NCBI RefSeq assembly: GCF_022539315.1
Contig: NC_066317.1
Location: 67,849,679 to 67,913,678 of the forward strand
From: Serinus canaria
Lineage: Eukaryota; Chordata; Aves; Passeriformes; Fringillidae
Direction: 5' to 3'
DNA length: 64,000 nt
The notes under the pieces were generated by a model that saw only the letters and a list, made by a program, of their open reading frames with translations, did no database searches and was not told the origin of the DNA. This document shows, piece by piece, positions 12,001-25,384 of this stretch (the first letter of the stretch is position 1; every line of letters begins with the position of its first letter). The translations under genes were made by a program, and so were the position numbers.

Positions 12001-12841
12001 CTCTTGTGAGAATACCACAGCAGGAATTACCCACCCTTTCCCCAGCATAAAGTCTCAGCATTGTGTCTGTGTACACACAAAAAAACCCTCCACACCTTTT
12101 ACTCATCTTTTCTGTTGCAGAACTTTGCTCTACACCAAGAGAGATCATTTTGCTGAAAACCATTTTGATTGTTTGCTTCAAGAACTTTTTTTTGAGTTCT
12201 TGCATCTTCTGTTATTCTCTCAATACCTCTGTGTCTAAATGGGCTTTCTTGACCACCTGATCCTGAATGCCTGTTCCTATTTTACAGCATTTGTGCTTTA
12301 GTGAGAAAGAGAATTTTGGAGAACAGGGAAACTAAGAGTAGTGAGGGTTTTTAAGGAAAATAGCCATTTAACTAATATCTGAGTGAGAGAAATTGAGGAG
12401 GATCTATCTCACAGGCAATTCAAACAGGCTGAAAGCTGCAGGTGGAACTTGGAATACTTTCAGCTTCTTTTAGGCCCAGGGATGTTTAAAGACAAACTCA
12501 CTTGTTGCTTTAATGTAGATATTTGGCTACCTGTGCTGGAGGGAGGTTGTCAGCAGCTCCCAGAAGATCTTTCAGAGCCTTGTATAATAAGACATTTCTT
12601 TTTGGACTTGACTGAGTGGACATAAATGTCCAGGGATTGACTAACATCACTCCCTGTCCCTGAACACATTTGGGTATCTATATTTCAGTTTGGTGTGTCG
12701 TTTTTGACACTGTATTGCTCAGATAAATGTGTTAAAAATATTTCCTGCACTGAATATTTCCTCCTGTGCTGGGTGTTCCATGAGCAGCACAGTGAAGCCT
12801 TCCCATCCTGCAGGATATTTAAATTGAGTATTTTATGGAGA
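9037..12841. other. Mostly unique sequence, no gene seen
   Basis: There is no recognised repeat except homopolymers, notably a T-run at about 10895-10919. The frames around 9034-9565 and 10963-11382 overlap on both strands and have no domains. If a plus-strand gene starts in the island, this is its first intron. No exon stands out here. Confidence 0.5.
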
Positions 12842-12847
12842 GTCACT

Positions 12848-13238
12848 TATCACTGTCATATTTTCTGGAAAAATCCCTCCTCCAGGATTTCTCTCCTGGG
12901 AAGCTGAGAAGCCTCAGAGAAAAATGAAAACAATATTATCTCATTTGCTTCTCCTGTGTTTTGCTGCTTTGGAATGTGGTTGGAGAGTGTTTATCCAACA
13001 TGTGAAATTTTTTCACTTAATGACCAATCCCAGTCCAGCTGTGTCAGGGCTCTGGAGAGAGTCACAAGTTTTTATTATTATCTTTTTAGCCTGCTGTAAG
13101 TTTCCATTCTCTATTCTTTAGTACAGTTTAATATAGCATTCTTTAGCATAATATCATAAAATAATATATTAGCCTTCTGAGAACATGGAGTCAGATTCAT
13201 CTTTGCTCCCCACGGTGGGGGACCCCAAAAATACCACA
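12848..13238 (+). mobile_element. Solo LTR, 6-bp target duplication (family A)
   Basis: A 391-bp element bounded by the perfect direct repeat gtcact at 12842-12847 and 13239-13244. It ends in ...ccaca, and its first bases ta are a likely mutated TG. Near the 3' end it has the family-typical stretch cataaaataatatattagcc and cttctgagaacatggagtc. The same family recurs at 56377, 58584 and 60131. A 6-bp duplication fits a class II (ERVK/alpharetrovirus-like) LTR. No internal retroviral genes flank it, so it is a solo LTR left by recombination. Confidence 0.88.
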
Positions 13239-15347
13239 GTCACTTGCAAGGTGGGCTGTGACACAGAGGCCCTGCCTGCCATGCCCTCTGCCACCCCTTG
13301 CTGTGGCTCAAAAGAACCTGCCAGGCAGAGCATCCAGGGACTGAGCCTGCCTCAGACCCCTGAAGAGACTTGCAGGCAAGCAACAGATGCAGTTTGTTTG
13401 GAAAAATCCACAGGGGGTCTGTCTATTAATGCCAGAGAGGATGGGGCAGATACCTTCCCTGCTTTTAGAAAGATGAATTTAACAATTCAGAAGAAACACA
13501 GAGAATACACCTGCTGTTTGCTGGTGTTGGACTTAGATCAATGCCCACCATAGCAGGCTGTTAAAAGGCCTTTTCCTTAAATAGTTTCTTCTGAAAACCA
13601 TAGGAACAGGCTTTAAATTTTGTTCAAATTTTCCCTTTGAACTTCAGTTGATGCCACCAATTATCAGAGCAGGGGGTTGTGTGTTTGTGGAGATCATCTG
13701 TCACCTTTAATTGCAAGGACACTTTGCAATAGATTCATACAGAGGTGTTTGTAAGGGGGAATAGAGAAAGGAGGGTTTAGAAGTTTTGCATATATTCAGA
13801 GAATGTGATATAAAATTTAGAATATTCAGTTCAAATGCCACAACTTCTTTTTCTCACATTTGTAAAATGAATATGTTTCTGTCTCAAAGACTGAGACTCA
13901 GGAAAATGCATCTTCTCTGCTCTTCTTCAATAACTAACTTGACTTCTTTAAAGCTGCCTCAATTTCTCTTACCTCAAAGCTCTCTTAATTGTACATATAT
14001 CAGAAAAAAAAATAATTTTCTCTCACTCCTCAGAGCTCTTCCTTCCTACAAACCCCTTGTTCAGACAAGCAGCTCCTAGGCAGAGAGTTCTGTTTCCCAC
14101 GTTGACCCCAACCTTCGAGCTGTTTGTCTCCCATCTGTTGTTTGTAAACACTTTGTGCCTCGTGCTGCTGATGTTGTTAGCTCCTTGGAAAACAAGTTCT
14201 ATTTTCTTCTGTTTGCACACTGCATCAAAACAACAGGAAATCTGTCCATGCCTGGGAAGCCCACGCAACACCGGGATCGTTTTTTCTAGCTGGGGATCTC
14301 AATTAAGGAAACTTGTCAGAGGTAAACAGTGATGATGCAAGCTGGAATTCAGTGTGCTTCATCTGTGCACAGGATTTGTGTTCTGGGAGTCTTGGCCAGG
14401 AGGGAGAGCAAGGAGAGGGAGACACCACAGGAGGAGGGAACTGGGCTGAGTGTGTGAGAGAAGGGACGGGAGGTGGCAGAGGAAGGAGGCAGAAGGTGAA
14501 CAGATTAAGAGCTGCAGGATGTATGTTTGGCTCATGCCTTTGCAGAACTTGTTAAAAGTTGTCTTCTGGATCTTCTCTGTCCCTAGAATCCCTTTATTTT
14601 CCCAGCCAGAGAAAAGCATAGGGAGGATTAATATCCAGATCTTAATTTACCTGTCCCAAATGAGGATTGAGCTCAGAAGTGTCAGTCTGAGGGGCAGGAG
14701 GGTTTCTGTGCTGCCGTGGCTGCACATCCAGTTCAGGATGTCCAGTTCTGCTCTTGAAGAAAACAGCCAAGGGATTTGCTTCACTGAGGGAAGTTACTGC
14801 CCTCAAACCTTCTGCTTTTTCCATGATCACACCCTGTTGTGCTTTCTACACATTGTTGGCATGGAAAGCTGTCCAATACTTGCTCATCACAGGGAAAACT
14901 GCTGGATTCCTCAGTATCCCAGTACTGTTCTTCCATGTCCTGAGTACTGGGCTAAATTTTGATCTGTTCTCAGGCCTTAATTTACAATCTCCTGTTGTAT
15001 TTATGAGATTTATGGAGGACAGAACATGTCAGGGATTATCTAGTATATCTGATATAATGTTGCATGTTGGTAGTCTAGAACAAGATACTTGGGTTTAGAA
15101 ACTTTTCTACTTGTTTATAATTTCTGGTTTGCTCTACATTAATGATTCTCCATGCTTAATCAAGGGTTAAAGCAGATGGTTGTGATATATTGTTTCCTGA
15201 TGAGAAGAAATGATGAAATTTATTTTCTATCTTTTGAGCACAAAGCAGTGACCAAGATTTGTTTTACTTACAAAAATGTTTACAGGAATTATTTCCCATA
15301 TCTTAATGAATATAAACTTTCTAATTCCTTTTTTTTCCTCTTGACAG

Positions 15348-15553
15348 AAGCCCAAGACAATGAATCCTTCCAGTAACTCCTGTAAAAATGCACCAGAGAC
15401 TTTGAACAAAAACATGGCCTGAAGAAAGTTAATGAAGTTGTTAATAGTCTGTGTCACAAATGAGAAGACTCTGGATGATTCTGGTTTCTTCCTCCAGGCC
15501 TTGATGAGTCATGAAGATGACAGAAAGCTAATTTTTCTAATGGAGCAGGTTCT
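15348..15553 (+). other. Candidate exon or decayed coding fragment
   Basis: A strong acceptor (pyrimidine run then ttgacag, ending 15347) and a strong donor (gtaagt, 15554-15559) bound 206 bp. No frame is open throughout. One frame has an early stop, then reads for about fifty codons, ending in LMSHEDDRKLIFLMEQVL and a stop codon that overlaps the donor. The mixed charged and hydrophobic composition looks somewhat protein-like, but I do not recognise it. It may be an exon of a non-coding RNA, a terminal coding exon whose start is elsewhere, a pseudogene remnant, or chance. Confidence 0.2.
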
Positions 15554-18500
15554 GTAAGTAAAAGAAGAGGAAAAATCAAGGAAAAAACTAAAATACAGAC
15601 ATCTGATGACAAGAGCTACTGCTGGTGGTGACCAGTGTGTTGTAAGCTGGAATTTTCATCAATCTTAATGGACATTTTGACCTAATTTACAGAGTCTTCC
15701 TTGTTAATTAACTTTTTTAGAAAGGTCAAACCCTTTTTTTCCACTAAAGGTCGTGCACTTCAACTAAGAAATCTTTTCTCTTCTACAGAACAATACAGCA
15801 ACATAAAATCCAGGTGTTGTTCATTCTGAACATGTTAATGGATCATGAGCAATGTGCATGGAGTATTTCACACCCTTTGCCCCATCCTCATTAAATAATT
15901 CCTTTTTGTGTTTGTGTGTGAATGATCCCAGGGTTATGCAGTTATCCAGCAGCAGGCTCATCCTCTGGAGCCTGGAGATGGAGGGAATTCCACACAGAAG
16001 GGAAATGACATTCCAAAAACCCACATGGACCTGAGAACTGTGAGAGAAGTGTGGGAAGAATGCTCCTTGTAAAACAAGGGTGCCACATTTTGATAAAAAC
16101 CTTGATTTCAGTATCAGAAATGCTGTGAGCATTGCAGTTCATTGAAATGTTCATTAAATTCTGCAGCTTTATTGCTTCTGAAAATGGTTGCACCTCCTGG
16201 TCAGTCGGGTCAAGTGGTACCTAAGGGCTCCCAGGCCTTACATCCAGCACACCCAAAACAGGAATGGCACTGCAGGAATATTGACATTTTCAAATCATTC
16301 TTCCTGTTTGAATAAGAGCTGAATGAACTGCCCCTTAAAAAAAAAACCAAAAAACCTAAAGAAAGAAAACAGAAAATGCTTTTTCATAAATTGGTGAGCC
16401 TGCTCAGAAATATTGAAGGGACCCAGCAAACCAGAGTGGTCACAGGGTTTGCACTAATGGGAGGGGAAAAGCTACCAATATCCTAATTGGAGAATTTCTC
16501 TGACAGGAAACTGGGATCCATTCCAATTCATGATTTCTTCATGCAAACTACATAAAATATTTTATAAACCTGATTGATTTCTATAACAGAATTTTGGCAG
16601 TTTAAAGCAAAACATTTTGCTATGACAGTTCCTACAAATCTTCCAGCTTAGTTTTGTATTATAACTGTGTCAAAATGAAGCCATTTCTGTCCAAACAAAA
16701 ATTTTCCAGGCTTTTAAAAAATATTTCTTATTTTCCAAAGTCAAGATGAAGGCTGATTTCAAATGCTGTAACTTAGATCTGCATAACCATAAACCCACAA
16801 GGACATAGCTTTAGTCTTATAAATAAGTAATGTCATTAGATACAGTATTCTTCTTTTAATTGACTTTGTTTGCTACTCTGTATAACAGTGATTGAAAAAT
16901 AAAAGACATTTAGCATTGGTGAAACCTTTTCTAGTGGTTTCTGAACTGGAAGTCAGCAAGCAAAAGCCATTGCCAAAAATGTTATTGGTTTGGGGGTTTG
17001 TTTCAGTAGTAAAATGCTAAGTGAAGTCCAAGTGGACACAGGGAATGGCATCTAGTCCTTCGTAAATGAGAATCAGGTGAAATCTCAAAGACATAAAAAT
17101 AGCACAGATTCATCATGCAGACATCATTGATGAAACCCCACATAAGGATCTCATTTCATTTTCTGCAGGTGGACCACTGGAAGCAAAAAAGTGTCTTTTT
17201 ATGGGGGATATTTGCCCAGTTGGCAGTTCAGTCTTTTCCTTCAGAGGCCTTGAAAGGACTGCTTATCTTCAAATTTGGGATTTTTAAATCAGAAGAAAAG
17301 ATGGTTAAGTTGGAAAAGGAGTTGGCAAAGATAGAATTTATTTGTGTAAGGCAATAAAGTTGCTGAATTACACGTCAAGCAATTTCTTAAATTCAAATTC
17401 GTATATATTCCTCCCTTGAATTAACCCAGGTGTGTCCTATACATGAGTTAAGCATGGGTTTAATCACAGATAATCAACTGATAGCATCTCCTCAGAGAGG
17501 CTGACACCTGTGTTGCTTTGTGCTGGAGTCTTTCAAAATGTGATTTGAGAACTACAACATGGAAGAAAGAAATGCTTGGATTTTGTCAGGAAAGTAGAAA
17601 TCATTTGATTAGTGGCAGTCTTATTTTCTATTTTCTGTAGATGTGAAATTGCTGAGAAGGAAGGAAAAGGGAATATCCCAAAGCAAGAAACAAGCAGAAA
17701 CCACACTGAAATAAAAGCAACAGAGGGCAGAGGATTGTGAAAAAGCATCTGGAAAAGAGCTGATTTAAGATCAAGGAGATGAGGAACTGCAGGAGCCAGT
17801 GGTACCTGCAATTTTTTCAGCACATGGTGAAAGGCTTTATGTTGAAAGAAATAGAACAGACTTTTCTCTTGGTCTTTTCTACCCCAAGCCATGGAGCTGT
17901 CTCAGTTCCAGAGAGCAGCTGGGAATGGAAGAGAAAGGTGCTCAGTAGAACTGTGATGAGACGTCACAGAGCCCTGTGAAAAGGCATTCTAATCATGAAA
18001 TTTTAGGAAAAACTCCTGGTTTGTTGGTTTTTTATATATTCAAGCTCTAGCTAACTTCCCTCTTTCCTTCCACCCACACACACTGACATTAATACAACTT
18101 TTACATTTGACTTGAAGGACCAAGATATTTTATATTTACATATTTTATACTTTTATTTTAATGCTCCAATGTTTTTTTTTCCCTTAGCAGGTTATAAATG
18201 CATATGGGTTTGGGAGAGTTTGGACTAATAGGGAGCAAAATGGAAAGTGCTCCTGGGAAATTGCTTATTTATATAAAGCTGATGAGAAAACAAGTGTTTT
18301 ATGGGGAGCCCTGACTCTCTTAAAGGATATTTGGCTCAAGGACAGGGTACTTGCTGGAGCAGAAATTTAGGTGTGTCTGTTATTGCACTGCTTTGTGCTG
18401 GGAGTGGAAAAACAACATGTATCAGGGGCTTTTTAATATATATTTATTTTCTCTAAATACCAGCATGTCTTGGTAGTATCCAGACTGATTCTGTGTGCAG

Positions 18501-19374
18501 TTTTCTGCTGTCACTGAGCCATTAGATAATCACCTGGGTTCTAGACATGGAAAATACATTTAAAACTGGGAGTCAGCTTGTGTAACACCACTCCTTTCAA
18601 GGCCCAACAGGTGTGAATGTACCAGTAAAAAAGACATGAGTGCTAAGAATATCTGTAACTGCTGCACTAGATGGGATCACATTTGAGGGAGCAGGGTCAT
18701 AGAAATCATAAGAGCAAATGACAAAACAAAGATGTTCCAGAAGACGTGGAAAGAATCAACAAAAAAAGCAAAATTTACCATTTGGTGTCTGATTTTCTGA
18801 AGGTGAGTGGCCAATACAGGGCATCCCACAAGGTGCTCAACTCTGTTACTGATAATATCAAACTTACCCAAAAGTCAAATGCTGTCAGAGTAGTTCAAAC
18901 ATTATTTTTTTTGACACTGTAAATGCTTTAAAAATCTTGCTAATGATTTAAGAAAAAGGCATGGAAACAAGCAGAAAAAATGAGCATTATCTAAAGTCAG
19001 TGTGGGTGTGGTGCCTTGACCCATTTAGACTATTAAGAAATATGCTGCATTAAAGTATTGAATATATTTTTTCATTATGTATTGAGTGGCCAAAAATATC
19101 TTAAGATCCTTTTAAGGTGATGTATAATAACATCTCTTCCCCAAAAGTGGGTCAAGGCTTACGTAGTCTGCATTTCCAACGTGGGTCCCTCTTAAAAGGC
19201 AAATCCCAAAGGTACAGAAGGAGCTAACACAGCAAAAGGGTCCAGATCCTTTATTTTGTGATATCCTTCGACCTTGGTCTGCCTAAACTCAGAGCAACAG
19301 CCACAGGATGTGGTCTAATTTATATTAATGGAAAATTGTCTTGAAATATTTGTCTTTGGTGCTGCAAAAGTGCA

Positions 19375-19398
19375 ATGATGATGATGATGATGATGATG
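19375..19398 (+). repeat. (ATG)8 microsatellite
   Basis: Eight perfect trinucleotide units. In one frame they read as a run of aspartates, which creates a misleading open frame. Confidence 0.95.
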
Positions 19399-21844
19399 CT
19401 GTGTACTGGCTCCTTATTTATTTTTTTGCTCCTGTAAAACCTCCCTGTTTCCCATTAAAACAGCAAGAGGAGGTGAGAGGAGGGAGGCTCCAGGTTACTG
19501 CCCACAGCACAGGGTGGTGTAAGAATAAAGGAATAACCTGCTCTGGATGTGACATAACAAAGTACCTAATGGGATTAGTAGGGGTGAAAAGGGAAGGAGT
19601 GAGCACAAGTTGCCACAGGAGCCTCTCTTTGCCCAGTTAAAACCTTAATTCTTGTACCTGTTATTAGTTGCAGGGAATTATAAAGCTGTAAATTAGAAGG
19701 TAATTTGATGAGTTACACCTGCATGGACATCAGATACAGGTTGAAACTGTAAAAGTGAGATATTGAACAAATAAGCTTAAATAATACCCTATCATGCATC
19801 TCACATCCCCCCTTCCTGGACATTTTTTGCAATGTTATTTCCAAACACCAACTTTCAGGAGTGTTTCCTTACTAGGCAAACATTCAGGTATTCAAGACAT
19901 TCTAATACACTGAGGACATTCTTTTTTTCTCTGTAAGGTGACAGTGGTTATCTCTTGAAAAATTGCCTAATCTCTTCCATGTTTTATCTCCAGATTCCCT
20001 CTGAAAACTGCATCATTAGAAATTGTAATGAAACTGAAAAAGTGACCAGAATAGTAATTGACAGAAGACTTGGCACCTTCAAAATGGGACTTGGATGCTT
20101 AGAAAAATGTGGTGGAACAGAGCTGAGCTGCCCTTCATGTGAGCTCAGAGCAGCCCTGGTAAAACACCCATTAAATGTGCCTCATCTGGGAAGACAAGGG
20201 GAAGCATTTTAATGAGTCAATCTAAATTGCTGAAGTAAATGACCATGATGACAGAGACCCGGAAAATTATGTGTGTTAGATGTGGGACTGCAGCACAGCA
20301 GAGGAGGTGCTGGCTCTGGCTGTCACACAGACCTCCTGCATGCTGGCTCAGATGTGACCTGAGCCTTTTGTGCCTTTACATTTCATCCTAGGACCACTTC
20401 AGTGTCAGGAAAATGGAAATTAGAGATGCCATCTTCCAGTGCTGAAGGGAAAAGTGGATTGCAGACCAGCAGAGTACAGTTTCAGGCAAGAAATGGTTTC
20501 CAAGCTCTTCGTTTCCCATGCCAAACAGGAGGTCTGGGCACTGCTTATCCTCTCCTCCTGCTCAGCAAACAAGAAGGTTCCAGCAAATGCCATAAAATTA
20601 GTTTCCCAATTTCCACTCCTTTGAGTTAATCTATAACAACATCCCTCCGTTAGGAACTCTGTCTTACAATCAGGTATCAACTTAAGGCACCCAAATTCTT
20701 TATTAACTCTTCTCTTGCCAAATTCATCTCGGTCCTATAAGGTCAAACACCCTTTCCCAGACATAACCCTAAGCTAATGAGAACGAGACATCAGTTTTTG
20801 CACCACTAATTTAAAGAGAGGGAAGGAAAAGCTTTCAGCCTTAGACTTTCTGTACTAACAAGAATAGACTCAAAATTATTTAAGTATCAGAGACTAAAAC
20901 AGTCAAGGTATTACAGCTTTTCTGGAAAGCTCATTTTAATGGACCTCCATATTCAGTTATGCACAGAATAAGCTCCTCTATGAATAGCATTAAAAGACTC
21001 ACCTTTCTGTGGATTTCTGTCCTATATTTTCTATACATTCTCCTCAAAAATCTTAAAGTATCTCCAGCTTTTTTTGTGCCAGGTTTTTGGCCCCCTCACT
21101 GCAAGAAATGAGCACATGCTACACAAAGCTTGGCTTTGCCAGTTGTCCTGCTAATACACATATGCTGTCAGACCAGCTGGCTCCTGGCAAACAGCAGAGG
21201 TAAATGTCAGGTTCTTTCCTGTCCCTTGCTATGAGGGGAGCACAAAACTATCCCTGAACAGCACAGTGCAACCAGAGCCCACTGACTCAGTTGTGTTTCA
21301 ATAATCTCCAGAATAGTAAAAAATTAACAGCCATAGGGTCAGACACATAGGGGGAAAGAAGGAAGCACATTGCTCTTAATCCCTGATGAGAAATTCAAAT
21401 TTTGTGGTTTTCATTTAAGTTTTCCCATCTTAATCCAAGTAGTGTTACACTACTGATGAACTGTATTAAGAGCATTTTTTTTTTATTCTATCAAGAAAAG
21501 TGTATTTATTACTTACCAATGAGAAATGAAGGGCCAAATCATCAGATGGGAAAGAGCTGGGTTACTCCATTCAAGTAAGATTTATAACTGGCACTTGCTG
21601 GTTCTGGTCTGCATATCTGCTTTTGTGAAGGGAAAAGAAATCCTCCTACCTGATTTTGTCATGAGTATCTTGTTAGAGATCAAACTGACCTCCTCCTCCA
21701 CCATTCATATTTGGGAGTTTTTGGCCAGACCAGGTCCATCAGCAAAGTGAGAGGGTTGTGAAATAGTGGGGGAATTGTGCTCTGACATTTTTGGGGAGTC
21801 ATGGACAGCTGTGGGATGAGCAAGGATGGCTGATACTCCCAGAC

Positions 21845-22092
21845 TGATCGAGGCTCAAGCTGTGCCAAGGAAAATACAGGTTGGAGAATAGGAAAAAGTT
21901 TTTCACAGAAAGGGTGATAAAGCTCTGGAATTTTCTGCCTGGGGAGGGGGAGGTGGTGGAGTCCCCATCCCTGGGTGTGTTTAACAAAGCCTGGATGTGG
22001 CACTGGGTGCCAGGGTTGAGTTGAGGTGCTGGGGCAGGGTTGGATCTGATGATCTTGAAGGTCTCTTCCAACCTGGTCATTCTGTGAATTCT
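21845..22092 (+). mobile_element. CR1 LINE 3' fragment
   Basis: A plus-oriented CR1. It runs from the decayed segment aggctcaagctgtgccaagg through gggtgataaagctctggaat, gagtccccatccctgggtg and ggatgtggcactgggtgcca, to gtctcttccaacctggtcat and tctgtgaattctg. It is about 250 bp, truncated, with no coding capacity. Confidence 0.9.
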
Positions 22093-23435
22093 GCAGTTCA
22101 TAAACTTGGGAGAGAAAATGTGTGGAAATGTTTTGCTGTAGGAAGAAAAAAAGAGAGGAATGTTCTTGCTCCTGTGGACTGGCCAGGCTGGACAAAACAC
22201 CCAGGCTAAATGTGGCTGTTGAGCAGCCAGTGACACCCCATGAAAAGAGCTTCAGCTAGGGAACAAAAGTGACACTGTTTTATCTTTACTGCTGATTAAA
22301 GTCTGTGACTACTGTAGCTACAAAATTATGCACATTTTAAACAAAAGCCTGCACCATGTCACAAGCAAGAAAAAGAAGTCACAGGGTGCAAGGCAAAGCT
22401 TTCCTCTGAGGCACTGGTGGTTAACCAGTCTCTCTCCCACAGTGGCTGCAGTGTCACCTGAGCTGGGGACTCCTGCCCTGTGCCAAGCAGTTGCCATAAT
22501 ACAGCTGTTTAACCCTTCCCTGTCCTCAGCTGAGCCACCAGAAATACCAGGCCTGGGGCAGAGAGAAGAGGTTTTAACTGATACTGCCTTCAGTGAAAGA
22601 TAGGTTCATGCCAAAATACCTCACCAGACCCCACACCTCTTCCAAACAGGTAAAAAAACCCCAAACCTAGAAGGCCAGACATTAAAACAAAAATCAAAAC
22701 AGAAAAATGATCAATGACATCCTGTTAAAGAAAGGATTTAATACAGCAAAAAAACCCAAAAATCAGTCATAGTTTTAAACAGGTACTACATAACAGATAA
22801 GAAGGTCTGGAGAAAATCTGGAGGGGTTTGCTTAGTATTAAAACATGATGAAACATCTGTACATTCCATCCATCACTGATTCTGGGAAAGAACATTTGAT
22901 ATGGCAAATGACAGAGAGGCTTAACCCTTCAGCTTTTACAGAGAGGGAAAAAAGAACAGGTTATGCAGCCTTAAAAATATTCCATTTTTCTTTTGTGTAC
23001 ACAGAAGTAAATTTATGTACAGTTTTTTTGTGTGTACAAGGCTGTTTCTGAACAGCTAGGCATTAAAAATATCAGTTGTTCTCCTACCATGAAGAGCTTT
23101 CAAATATGCCAAGGAAATGTGTTTTATTTAAAAAAGAACATAATTTAATTTAAGATATAAATGCAGGTTCAGATCCTACATATGAAAGATTTTGAGATTT
23201 TACATTACCAAACTCAAACCTGTTTTTAGAGCTGGAATCCCAATTCAATTCCAAACTGTTTTGCCTTCCTAAAGTTAATGCAGAACAAGAAATAACACTG
23301 ACCCTCAATGAATCTTTTCTATCCTGATCCATTTCATATTGTTCTGTTCATGTTTATTAACCCTTCAAAAAACACCTTTCTTCACTATGTTTCTACCAAA
23401 GCAATTAGAGGAAAAACATCTGGCCACAAAACCCC
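22093..23435. other. Unique AT-rich spacer
   Basis: No recognised repeat or gene. The sequence is A-rich with short frames only. Confidence 0.5.
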
Positions 23436-23526
23436 TGCTAGAACAGGCAACTACAAAGGGCCACCTAATTTTGGGAGATTCCGTCTCATCCACAAAATAA
23501 CAACAATCCTGTATTTTAAGCTGTTG
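23436..23526 (-). repeat. Non-CR1 flank shared with 25519-25613 (inverted)
   Basis: The reverse complement of this stretch matches 25522-25613. Part of it (23441-23476) is identical over 36 bases, a segment that contains ggccacctaattttggga. In both places it follows directly after the 3' end of a CR1 in the same relative orientation. It is either a 3'-transduced segment, part of an inverted duplication, or another repeat family adjacent to CR1. Confidence 0.75.
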
Positions 23527-23770
23527 TAGAATTGTGGAATGGTTTGGGTTGGAAGGGACCATAAACACCAGCTAAATTCAATCCCCTGCCATGGACAGGG
23601 GCAGCTTCCACTGTCCCAGGTTGCTCCAAGCCCTGTCCACCCTGGCCTTGGATACTTCCAGGAATCCAGGGGCAGCCACAGCTTCTCTGGGCACCCTGTG
23701 CCAGGGCCTCACCACCCTCATAGCCAAATTTTTTTTCCCAATATCCCATCTAACCCTGCCTTGTGTCACT
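23527..23770 (-). mobile_element. CR1 LINE 3' fragment
   Basis: The plus strand begins gaattgtggaatggtttggg followed by ttggaagggacc, the reversed CR1 3' end. It continues through ccatggacaggggcagcttc, tccaggaatccaggggcagc and cagggcctcaccaccctcat to the truncated 5' edge near aatatcccatctaaccctgc. It pairs with the plus-oriented copy at 25385 in an inverted arrangement. Confidence 0.92.
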
Positions 23771-24012
23771 TTAAGTTATGCCAGAGCCAAATCTTTGAAC
23801 ATGAGCCAAAAGTCAGTCCTAGCCCAAATATCACTAACTGTGTCCCTAGAAGCTGCTGCCTTAAATCTCTTCAAGATCCAAAGCCTGGCTGCTCTTTGCT
23901 CAAGCTGACACTGTTGCTTGAAATTCCCTTTCAATTTGAATAAAGGCCTTGATAGAGGGGAAAAGTTGTAGCAAAGGCTGCAGAAGAGCATCCCCTCAAA
24001 GCAATTGCCAGC

Positions 24013-24691
24013 TGTTCCAGATTGCAAGGCAGGATGTTTTCTATTACCATCTGTAGGGCAGCTGTCTGGTGTCAAGTGGGAAATTCCCCTTATCTCTCTC
24101 CCTGAGTGATCACAGTCACTCCTCCCTGGCAGGGGACACCTGCTGATAACAGGCTATTGAATGTCCCTGCATGGCTGATAAGAACTGTAACATCCCATTG
24201 GGAGATGTGAGCCCAGAGGGAGGAGCCAAGCATTCCTACCCAGATATAATCTGGAGGTTCTGGAACACCAGCACAGCTTCTCCACTGGATTCCCCAGAGG
24301 AACAGCAGCTGCTCCTTCTTCCATGGATCTGTGGAGGAAGAATACATCCTTTTCTACAGGATCCCCCTGCTCCAACAGAACCACCCCTGACACTCCAGGA
24401 GGGCTGCAGCCACTTTCCAACTGGACTACCACCAACACCCTGACCCACAGGGTGTCAGGCTGAGTTCTGACTCTGTCAGTGCTGTTCTAGAATATTGCAT
24501 TGTTTATTTTATCCTTTTATTGTTTTCCTTCCCTATTAAAGAACTGTTATTTCCTGCTCCCATATTTTTTGCCTGAGAGCCCCTTAATTTAAAATTCAGA
24601 GCAATTCAGAGGGGTGGGGAGGGTTTGCATTCTCCATTTCAGGGGAGGCTCCTGCCTTCTTTAGCAGCACCTGTCTTTCCAAACCAAGACA
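24013..24691 (+). mobile_element. Solo LTR, 5-bp target duplication (ERVL-like, family B)
   Basis: A 679-bp element beginning tgttccagattgcaaggcag and ending ccaaaccaagaca, so it has TG...CA ends. The direct repeat ccagc flanks it at 24008-24012 and 24692-24696. A 5-bp duplication fits class III (ERVL-type) elements. A TATA-like gatataatc lies near 24243 and an ATTAAA poly(A) signal near 24534, which fixes the orientation as plus. The 3' third matches the minus-strand LTR at 49586-50750. No internal genes are present. Confidence 0.88.
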
Positions 24692-24696
24692 CCAGC

Positions 24697-25384
24697 TATT
24701 TTTCCCACTTCTACCATGTTCAAAGCTCGAGACAAAAGTTCCTTTGAGAACTTGAATCAGAGTCTAACATTTCCAAAATGCACAGCAAAGCAAGAAATGT
24801 CATTCACTCAAGCCATCACTGAAATGTTTCTAATTACATCCCTGACTCATTACATTACCGTGTCCCTTTTAAGCAGTGGTTTTAAAAGTACAACCCTTGG
24901 CTCAAAATTGATTCCTCATTTTTAGGCAATTCTTCCTATCAACTTGAACCAATAGTGTTTAATCAGGTGATAAGTTTTCTCATAGAATTGCTGGTTATAG
25001 TCCCAAACCTGCAAACTGCTGCAGGATCTGAGGGGGGAAGGGATAATAAAAATATTTTTTAAATTTGACTGGATCATTCAGCTAGGAATAATTAGTGCAG
25101 TTATTTTATATGATATCCTAAGGTTATACTGAAACTCGCTGTCCTTTGTGTGATACCAGAAAAGGACACTGCAGATCCCAATTGAAAATAGACCAGAAAT
25201 TTGAGATCATTGCTCCCCACCAGCATTTCTGCCACTGAATGGGACATTTCCATACGGCTGGAAGCCCTGAGTCTCCAAAAATTGCAATATAATTCAGCTG
25301 AGGAGCACTGGAGACACAGCTAATGCTGTGCCATTATCTTTTGCTTCTTAAATAATTTTGCTCTGATGGCATGAAGAAGCCAAA
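24697..25384. other. Spacer between LTR and CR1
   Basis: Unique sequence without recognised features. The short frame at 24716-24925 has no domain. Confidence 0.45.

Larger units (their letters stand above)
13245..21844. other. Long, mainly unique stretch
   Basis: About 8.6 kb without a recognised transposon. It holds a (ATG)n microsatellite at 19375, a candidate exon at 15348-15553 and an 11-bp inverted repeat at 19013/19148. The short frames show no family features. It is probably intron or intergenic DNA. Confidence 0.5.
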
